Translations under genes and position numbers: made by a program | Shown: positions 18,601 through 26,500 of the stretch, one piece after another | Layout: each line of letters begins with the position of its first letter | How positions within the stretch are numbered: position 1 is the stretch's first letter | NCBI RefSeq assembly: GCF_011634775.1 | Contig: NZ_JAALXT010000005.1 | Coordinates: 310,001-374,000 of the forward strand | DNA: 64,000 nt | DNA from: Thalassoroseus pseudoceratinae | GTDB taxonomy: Bacteria > Planctomycetota > Planctomycetia > Planctomycetales > Planctomycetaceae | Direction of reading: 5' to 3' | The notes under the pieces: model-generated | The model's input: the letters and a program-made list of their open reading frames with translations, nothing else | The model's database searches: none | What the model was told of the DNA's origin: nothing

Positions 18601-18682
18601 CCAAGCCACGCCAGAAATCGCAGCATGGATGATGGTGGCCCGAGCCGTTATGAATCTCGATGAGGTGATTACAAAGTCATGA
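15674..18682 (+). CDS. PSCyt1-DUF1549-DUF1553 exported protein
   Basis: A 1002-residue planctomycete protein. Signal peptide at residues 1-24 (MIHNRIPTTIAFFLGFSVSV). The PSCyt1 domain follows with a haem c motif CFACHGPD (C41, C44, H45). DUF1549 covers about 120-360 and has a second motif GCAQCHTHKYDP (C328, C331, H332). A beta-rich insert (about 420-620) resembles a jelly-roll/discoidin-like module (GSADAANVIDGEGSTGW). DUF1553 covers about 695-950 (LARWLVSDRNPLASRV). Expected location is the periplasm or paryphoplasm. The stop overlaps the start of the DUF1501 partner (ATGA). A redox or degradation function in polysaccharide use is often suggested for these pairs but not proven. Confidence 0.92.
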   Translation: MIHNRIPTTIAFFLGFSVSVLSGAETPSFNADVRPLLAAKCFACHGPDEEAREADLRLDLRDHAVAAGAITPHQPDASELLDRINSDDEFLRMPPPEAGEPLTVKERNILREWIASGAKYEQHWAFVPPVRPDVPEIDNPRWQAWSRNPIDRFVLNRLLTNELSPSPAADRYTLVRRVYLDLIGLPPTPAEADAFVNDADPSAYERLVDRLLASPRYGEHWTRPWLDLARYADTNGYEKDRPRSVWPYRNWVIEALNADKPFDQFTIEQLAGDMLQNPTTDQRIATGFHRQTMLNEEGGIDPLEFRFYAMVDRVATTGTVWMGLTLGCAQCHTHKYDPITHTDYYRFMALLNNADEPDLAVPISRIVERRQTIQNRIDKLESKLATEFPSEKMSLQQALETWIEQERQTATDWTVLLPSSMRTNLPKLEQLDDGSILSTGDITKRDVFQLAFDLKGFDQPIIALRLEVLPDERLPARGPGRAYYEGRKGDFFLSEVTAQSDGQPIAFGSASHSYGKISVGSGSADAANVIDGEGSTGWSTSGGEGEPHQLVLIFEEPWNPSGTLEIQMLFERHFAASLGRFRISATTDTHDVQAKTLPVDVERILANDPTTWTVHDRQMLRQQFLRETPLLADARKPIDTLRKQLPDLPVTLVMQERDPENPRATHRHHRGEYLSPREPVSPGVPSIFAENSGNQPNDRLSLARWLVSDRNPLASRVTVNRDWREFFGAGLMRTNGDFGTQSEPPTHPELLDWLAREFVDGGWSRKRLHRLIVTSATYRQASELTREMQERDPGNRLLARGPRFRVRAETVRDIMLQASGRLSSKMGGPSVYPPQPNSVTALAYGNTSWTPSQGDDRYRRSLYTFLKRTAPFAANAVFDAPSGETCLARRDRSNTPLQALTLLNDEMFLELSRALGREVVRTHPQSPHDAATRIFRRLLTRPPTDAELQLLLDYYAQQLARLQRGELDAASIAADPQATPEIAAWMMVARAVMNLDEVITKS

Positions 18683-20109
18683 GTCCAACGCTTTCCGAAC
18701 TTCAGAAAACTCTTGACCGTCGGCACTTTCTAAGCAATTGCGGCGTGGGTATTGGCCAACTCGCGCTGGCGTCGTTGATGGCAAACTCCACGACCGCCGG
18801 CCCGACAAATGCCAAACCACCGCACTTCGCCCCGAAAGCGAAACGAGTGATCTACTTGTTTATGGTGGGGGCTCCCAGTCAATTGGAGTTGTTCGACCAC
18901 AAACCGAAGTTGGCCGAGTTGGAAGGGCAACCGATTCCGCCGTCCGTGATCGAAGGACAACGCTACGCCTTCATTCAACCAGACGCCGCCGTGCTCGGAC
19001 CACGATTCCAATTCGCGAAACACGGTGAATCGGGCGCGGAACTCTCGGAAATGTTGCCGCATTTGGCGACGGTGGTGGATCGCATTGCGTTCGTGAAGTC
19101 CGTGCACACCGATTTGTTCAATCACGCGCCGGCTCAACTATTTGTGAACACCGGCAGCGGAATTCCCGGTCGGCCGGCGATGGGTTCGTGGCTGAGTTAC
19201 GGACTCGGTAGCGAGACTGAGAATCTGCCCGCGTTTGTAGTGCTCAAGGGTGGCGGCACTGTGAGTGGGGGAGCTGCATTGTGGAGCAACGGGTTTCTGC
19301 CGGGCGTTCACGCGGGTGTTCCGTTTCGCAGCCAAGGCGATCCGATTTTGCACATCTCCACCCCCAATGGATACGACCGAAAAGCCCAGCGAGACACACT
19401 CGACCTTGTCGGAAAGCTGAATCAAACGCAACTCGATGCGGTCGGCGATCCAGAAATCCGAACCCGCATCAACGCCTACGAAATGGCGTTCCGTATGCAG
19501 ACCGAAGCCCCGGATCTCGTCGATTTCACTCAAGAAACACAAGCCACGCTCAACGAATACGGTGCGAACCCGACGGACGGCAAAGCAGCGTACGCAAACA
19601 ATTGCCTGCTCGCTCGTCGATTGGTGGAACGGGGCGTTCGATTTGTGCAGGTATACCACGGGGGGTGGGATCATCACAGCAACGTGGAGGGCGGTGTCCG
19701 CAGGCAGGCTCAACAAACCGATCAAGCCTCGGCGGCACTCATTCGCGACCTCGATCGACGTGGGTTGTTAGAGGACACGCTTGTCGTGTGGGGCGGCGAA
19801 TTTGGACGCACGCCGATGGTCGAAGCCTCCGCCGCTCTCGGACGCAAACAGGGACGCGATCACCACCCGCAAGCGTTCACGATGTGGTTCGCTGGTGGCG
19901 GTGTGAAACCAGGAATCACAATCGGCCGAACCGACGAACTCGGTTTTCACCCCGTCGAACGTCCCGTCCACATGCACGATGTGCAAGCCACGATTCTTCA
20001 ACTCCTTGGCCTCAATCACGAGAATCTGACCTTCCGTTCTCGCGGTCTCGACTTCCGTCTCACCGGCGTGGAGAAACACCACCCGGTCAGCGAGCTAATT
20101 GATCGCTAA
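18679..20109 (+). CDS. DUF1501 protein, translationally coupled
   Basis: A 476-residue DUF1501 protein, paralogous to the one at 10289. The ATG overlaps the upstream stop codon (ATGA 18679-18682). A twin-arginine-like signal is present: DRRHFLSNCG at residues 13-22, with a hydrophobic stretch after it. Family motifs include VIYLFMVGAPSQLELFDHK, VQVYHGGWDHHSN and VVWGGEFGRTPMVE with GRDHHPQAF, the likely metal-binding part. It probably works with the 15674 product; the activity of the family is unknown. Confidence 0.92.
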   Translation: MSPTLSELQKTLDRRHFLSNCGVGIGQLALASLMANSTTAGPTNAKPPHFAPKAKRVIYLFMVGAPSQLELFDHKPKLAELEGQPIPPSVIEGQRYAFIQPDAAVLGPRFQFAKHGESGAELSEMLPHLATVVDRIAFVKSVHTDLFNHAPAQLFVNTGSGIPGRPAMGSWLSYGLGSETENLPAFVVLKGGGTVSGGAALWSNGFLPGVHAGVPFRSQGDPILHISTPNGYDRKAQRDTLDLVGKLNQTQLDAVGDPEIRTRINAYEMAFRMQTEAPDLVDFTQETQATLNEYGANPTDGKAAYANNCLLARRLVERGVRFVQVYHGGWDHHSNVEGGVRRQAQQTDQASAALIRDLDRRGLLEDTLVVWGGEFGRTPMVEASAALGRKQGRDHHPQAFTMWFAGGGVKPGITIGRTDELGFHPVERPVHMHDVQATILQLLGLNHENLTFRSRGLDFRLTGVEKHHPVSELIDR

Positions 20110-20285
20110 TCTGTCACTCCCATTCCAGGGCAGTTGATGCTCATTCCATTCCGAGCACACCGGTTTCAAGGATTGTACCAATCGGGGTACTAATCCTTAC
20201 GGATTTTGATCCGAAAGCCCCATCAACCCCGACCAACATGTTGAAAAAAAACAACAATTTCAAAGGCTGCCGCAACATCCATTCG

Positions 20286-20306
20286 ATGAGATATTCCGTA
20301 TCTCAT
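20286..20306. promoter_or_regulatory. 8-bp inverted repeat upstream of giant gene promoter
   Basis: ATGAGATA and TATCTCAT are exact reverse complements separated by TTCCG, about 80 bp upstream of the proposed -35 box. It could be a regulator site for the 20515 gene; there is no T run to suggest a terminator. Confidence 0.35.
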
Positions 20307-20385
20307 GTAAACACTGGAACTTAAGTCCACCACCCCCGGACGACAACCCTATTTGATACTAAAACATATGTCCCCTGGATTCTGC

Positions 20386-20413
20386 TTGCAAAGAGTTGTA
20401 ACGCCTGTATAAG
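20386..20413 (+). promoter_or_regulatory. Candidate sigma70-type promoter of the giant gene
   Basis: TTGCAA (20386-20391) and TATAAG (20408-20413, preceded by TG) are separated by 16 bp. Transcription would start near 20420 and leave a leader of about 95 nt before the GTG at 20515. The match is by eye only. Confidence 0.4.
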
Positions 20414-20514
20414 GTAGACCCTAACTCTCTCTTCTTTTCGCGAAATTATCCATTTTCTCTTGCGAGTTCGAGATTTTTTCGTCTCAGCGTCTCTTTCTGC
20501 ACACAGGTGGCTTC

Positions 20515-23500
20515 GTGTATTTGCGTCATTGGCTCGAGCAGCTCGCCCAATCTAGCTTCGGTCGCGTGCATCGTCTTCGTCAGAGTTCACAACGATTAAT
20601 TCGTCGCCACCCGGTTTCGAATTCGCTGCCCAACGCGGTTGAGGTCTTTGAAGACCGCACATTGCTATCGGCTGTTGCGGTTGGTTCGTTTGAGGGTTCG
20701 CTGAACGGTGAAGTCGCGGCCCCGTTGGAGCAAACGGCCTCGAACAACGACATCCAATTGGAGTTCACCGAAGACACGGGTTGGGGCGAGCATCACTACG
20801 TGTCTTCCAACTTCGGGTCCGATCCATTTTCCGGGATCGACGTGAATGCGCTCATCGGAGCCGACACGTTCTACGACGCTGGTTTCACGGGCAGCAACGC
20901 GATTGTCGCCAACGTCGAGGCCGGTCATGTTTGGAACCAGCATGAGACACTTGGCGGCGTGACCACGTTGGTCCAAGAAACGAACAATGCCGGTCCGCAG
21001 ACGGGTGATGTCGACAAGCACGCGACTTGGGCGGGTCAGCTGATCGCTGGGGAATCGTTCGACCTGTCCGATGGTCGGGAATATCAACGCGGCGTCGCCT
21101 ACGGAGCGGAAATGTTCTCGGGTTCGATCGCAACCCAATGGAACGGCAGCCCATATTCCTTGAGTTTCTCGTTCAATACCAGCACGTTCATCGCCCCTTA
21201 TCGGGATTTCATGGTGACCGGTGCCGGCCCGTTGAACCAAACGGTCGACGTCATCAACAGTAGCTGGGGAAACAGCGACACGACCGGCGCGGCTTTCGGC
21301 ACGTTCTCGCGAGGGATCGATGCACTCGTCAACCAATCCGGCAAGACCGTGGTCTTCTCGGCCGGCAACAGTGGACCGGGAGCGAACACCGTTGGCGGGC
21401 CAGCGGCTGGTTACAATGTCATCTCAGTCGGTGCATTGGGATCGGATACCGACAATCCGCCGTATCAAACGGTGAGCAGTTTCAGCAGTCGCGGCGCGAA
21501 TGACCTGTTCATTCCGAATGATCCAACCTCGCAAAGCGGTACGACGCTTTCCGAAGTGCGGTCGACAGTCGACATCGTTGCTCCCGGTCAGAACATCACC
21601 GCGGCTTTGTACGGCGGTGCAACGGGTGGCAACATTGGCGGTACCGACAATCCGCAGTCGAATTTCTATTCCTTCAATATCGCCGGAACGAGTTTCGCCG
21701 CCCCCACAGTTGCCGGTGGGGCAACGCTGATTGCCGACGCTGCCCGCACGGTCCTGGGCACCTCGACGAACGCCCTCGATGGGCGAGTCAACAAAGCCAT
21801 TCTGCTGAACTCGGCCGACAAAATCCCAGGTTGGGACAACGCACAATCCGATGTGAATGGCGTAATCACCACCACGCAGTCGCTCGACCTCGACAGCGGG
21901 GCCGGTGCGATGAACCTGACAACCGCCTTCGATCAATTGCTCCTTGGAACCACGGACCTCCCGGGGTTGGGTGGTGGAACGGTCGACGTCATCGGTTGGG
22001 ACTACGGTGCCGTCGGCCAAGCGGCGAGTACCGATTACATCATCGGCGATTTTCTGGAAGGCGGCACGGAATTCACCGCGACCCTGTCTTGGTTTGTCGA
22101 TCGCAGCATCAACTTGGGCAACAACTCCTCTACGGAAGATAGTTTCGACGATTTGGACCTCGAAGTTTGGGAAGTCGTCAACGGCACACCCACAACGAAG
22201 GTTGCCGAGTCCATCAGCGATTACAACACGGTGGAACACCTGAACTTCACCGTGCCCGCGACCGGCCAATACATGATTCGCACGGTCTGGGACGAAGAAC
22301 ACTGGGATTTCGTCGCCGACACCAACACGGAACTGTACGGCTTGGCGTGGTCAGGGACGGCGGCGATGATCGTCGACGACCACGGAGACAATGCGATCGA
22401 AGCCTCCTCTGTCAACGCAGCTACGACGACTGCGGGAGAGCTCGAAATCTCCGGTGACCAAGACTACTTCAGCTTCAACGCTCAAGCTGGTACCGAATAC
22501 ACATTGAGCACGACTCTGCTCACGTTGCCCGACTCGACGCTCACCCTTTACGACACCGACGGCGTCACGGAACTTGAATTCGACGACGATGGCGGCACAG
22601 GTCTGGCATCGGAAATTGTCTGGACGGCTCCAGCCGACGGCATTTACTTCGCTGCTGTTCAAGCTGAAGATAATGTGTCTACAGGAACGTTTGAGTTCAA
22701 TCTCGATGCCGTCACCAACCTGTCCGGTGTGGTTTGGGACGACGTCAACGGCGACGGTGTGTTCGATGCCGACGAGAACCCACTGATTGGATGGGAAGTT
22801 TATCTCGATACCAACGACAACGGTGTGTTGGATGGGGGAGAACAAACACAAACCACCCTCAGTGACGGATCATACATCTTCACCGATCTTCCCTCGGACA
22901 CCTACACCGTTCGAACCGTTCTGCAAGCCGGATACGAACGCACTTCACCCGTCAGTACCAGTCCTGTCAGCACCGTCGTGTGGGAGCCGTTAGGACCAGG
23001 GCCGTCACTGTTTGGTCAAGTCGAGAACATCGCGGGAGGTGATGCGGTCGTGGGAGCAATTCACACGGCTGCGGCTCATCCAACCAATCCCGACATCCTT
23101 TATATCGGCAGCACCAACGGCGGGATTTGGCGAACCACCAATGCAACCGATCCGTCACCGGACTGGACACCACTAATCGACGACCAGGAATCGTTGTCGA
23201 TCGGTGCGTTGGAATTTGATCCAACCGATCCCACGGGGAATACGCTTGTTGCCGGGATTGGCCGTTTCAGCAGTTTCGGTCGAATCGGTGGTGAACGAAC
23301 CGGCCTGCTGCGGACAACCGATGGCGGCGACACCTGGACGAGTTTGGACGGCGGAGGCCTACTCGACGGAAAGAACATTTCCGGCGTGGCGGCGAGAGGA
23401 AACACGATCGTCGTTTCCGTGAATGTGGCAGACGCCTTCACCTTTGGCAACGTTGGCATTTTCCGTAGTGTCGATGGCGGTGCCACGTTCACACAGATTG

Positions 23501-26500
23501 CCGTCGGCGACGGGTCCGGAACCGGATTGCCCGGCGGCGTCTCGTACGATCTGGCCGCCGACCCAACCGACTACTCAGTCCTTTACACCAGCGTTGCATT
23601 CTCGGGTATCGTGAGTGGGCAGGTCGGCGTTTACAGGTCCACAGATACTGGAGCGACTTGGACAAAAGTCAGTAACTCCACGATGGACGCACTCATCGAA
23701 GACGGTTCCAACGGAACGGGAACCAGCAACCTGGAAATCGCCGTTGGAAACAGTGGCGAAGTCTATGCGGCGATCATCAATACCGGCGATCTCGCAGGTT
23801 TCTTCCGGTCGGGTGATGGTGGAAGTACCTGGGTCGCCATGGACATCCCTTCGACCAACGAAAACGGAACCGATGTCGGCCTGAATCCACGGGGCATCAA
23901 AGGTCCCGATGCCAGTGCGGCTCCCTCGGAAATTGCCGGCGGCCAAGGCAGCATTCACTTCTCTTTGCGACCCGACCCAACGGATTCCAACATCGTGTAT
24001 GCCGGTGGGGACCGACAACCCCGCACATTCGGTGATGCCGGCACGTTCCCGAATTCGATCGGTGCCACAGACTTCACCGGCCGACTTTTCCGTGGAGATT
24101 TCAGCCAACCCTCGGGAAGTCAATGGGTGCACTTGACCCACTCCAACACGTTGGGCGCCGCTGGCGGTGGTACCGCGAGCAGCAGCGCTCCGCACGCGGA
24201 CTCGCGGGAAATCGTCTTTTCGGCCAATGGTGATTTGATCGAAGTCGATGACGGCGGCGTTTATCGTCGCACGGATCCCCGGTCGAACACCGGCGATTGG
24301 TTCTCACTCAATGGCAACTTGCAGGTGACCGAAGCCCACGACGTCGCTTGGGACAGCGTGTCGGACATCGCCATGACCGGCAACCAAGACACCGGCACCA
24401 CCCAACAAGAATCGACCGGCTCATTCACCTGGGTTAGTGTTTCGACCGCCGACGGTGGTGATGTCGCCATCGACGATACAAGTACCCCCGGACGATCGTT
24501 CCGCTATTCCAGTTTCCAAAACTTGGGTGCCTTCCGCCGTCGTGAATACGATGCGAACAACAACCTCCTTGACGAAACCTTCCTGCCGGGCATCAGTGAT
24601 GTGCAATTCGTCACACCGGTTGTGCTGAACGCGGTGGATGCGACGCGACTGGTCATTGGTGGTTCTGGAACCATCTACGAATCTTTGAATCAAGGAAGCT
24701 CCAATACGGCCGTTCCTGGCAGTACCGGAGTGAACGCTTTCGATGGAAAACCGTTGGTCTACGGTCATATCACCAATCCCGATTTGATCGTCGCGGGTGA
24801 CGGCAGCACTGTGAGTATTCGCACAGGAGCTCCGGGTTCCTCGATGGCAACCACGACAACCGCGTTCCCCGGTGGCACTGTCCGTGACATCGTGCTCGAT
24901 CCGACCATTGCCAACACATTCTTCGTCGCCGACTCCGATCAGGTCTTCATGACGACCGATCTCGGTGGCAATTGGACCGAGGTCACCGGTAACTTGGCAG
25001 GAATCTCGGGGGTCGATTTCCACGATGTGGAATACATCGAAGGCCCCGCGACTGACCTGCTGGTTGTCGGAACCGGGGAAGGCGTTTTTTACAGCACCGC
25101 CATCACCGGCTTTACGGTTTGGTCGGAACTGTCAACCGATCTGCCGACCGTTGACGTCTTCGATATGGAATATGACGCAGCGGACGACGTGCTTGTGGTC
25201 GGGACGCTCGGGCGGGGAGCTTGGATCCTCCGAAACGTCTCCACCACATTCGGCGTCAGCACGAAGACTCCTGAAGATGGTTTCTGGACCGTTGATCTCG
25301 TCGACGGGAACTCAATAGCCGAAGTCGATTTTGGCAGCCGCCTGATTGAACTCCCGGAAATCACGATCACCGTGTCTCCCGACAGTGTCCTTGAAGACGG
25401 TGTGACCAATCTGGAGTACACCTTCACGCGGTCCGGTGTGAACACGCAACCGCTGACCATTGATTTCAGTGTCGGTGGGGATGCCGTATTCGGCAACGAT
25501 TACACGCAGACCGGAGCAGCCACCTTCGCAGACAGCCTAGGATCGGTGACCTTTGCGGCTGGCGTCTCCACGGTGACAGTGACGATCGACCCGACCGCCG
25601 AACTCGCTGTCGAGTCGAACGAAGATGTGGTGCTGACGCTTCTGCCGGGAACGAACTATACGGTCGCAACCCCGAGTGCAGCGACCGGAACGATCGAGAA
25701 CGACGATACCGCCACCATCACGATCACGGAACTCAATGCCGACCGCGATGAACGCAATAGTGGCATCACCAGTTACACATTCAGCGTGACCCTCGATGGC
25801 GAAGTGGAGGGTGGGTTCGATCTTGCGTACAGCACCCAAGACGATTCCGCCACCGTCGCCGACCAAGATTACGTCGCCCAAACCGGCACATTGAACTTTG
25901 CAGGAACGGCGAATGAGTCGCAGACGCTTAGCGTCCTTGTGCGGGGCGATACCGATGTGGAAACCGATGAAGTTTTCCAGGTCATCCTTGGGGCCATCAG
26001 CGGTTTGAACCCTGGGTTTGATCCCGCGGATATCAGCATTGCCAACGGAGGAATGGCCGAAGGCACGATCGTCAACGACGACTCTGCCACTCTGTCGTTC
26101 GCGGCGGTTTCGGCATCAAAAGATGAAGGGGATGCCGACACCACCGAGTTCACGTTCGAAGTCACTCTTGAGCAGGCCGTCAATGGCGGGTTCAATGTGG
26201 CTTACACCACCGACGACGGAACCGCCACCATCGCGGACGGCGACTACGTTGACAACGATGGCACGTTGACCTTCGTTGGGAACGAAGGCGAGGTGCAGAC
26301 GATCACGGTGGAAGTCAACGGAGACTTGACGGTCGAAGCGGATGAGATGTTCCAAGTTGCATTGGGCATGCTCAGCGGATTCAGTGGCGGTATTTCGGCC
26401 AACAGCGTCGTCGTCGTGGATGGTACGCAGACCGGGACGATTCTCAATGACGATATTGGCCGACTCACGATCGACGACATCAGCCAGAACGAAGATGACG

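Larger units (their letters stand above)
20110..20514. other. Long intergenic leader before the giant protein gene
   Basis: This 405-bp region is AT-richer than its neighbours and has no plausible gene. It contains an 8-bp palindrome (20286-20306), a run of eight A residues beside CAACATGTTG (about 20234-20252), and a good sigma70-like promoter at 20386-20413. Confidence 0.6.

Noticed and set aside
20110-20514. Possible small gene or ncRNA in the leader of the giant gene
   Set aside because: No open frame with plausible start and no known RNA shape; only a promoter-like pair and a short palindrome.
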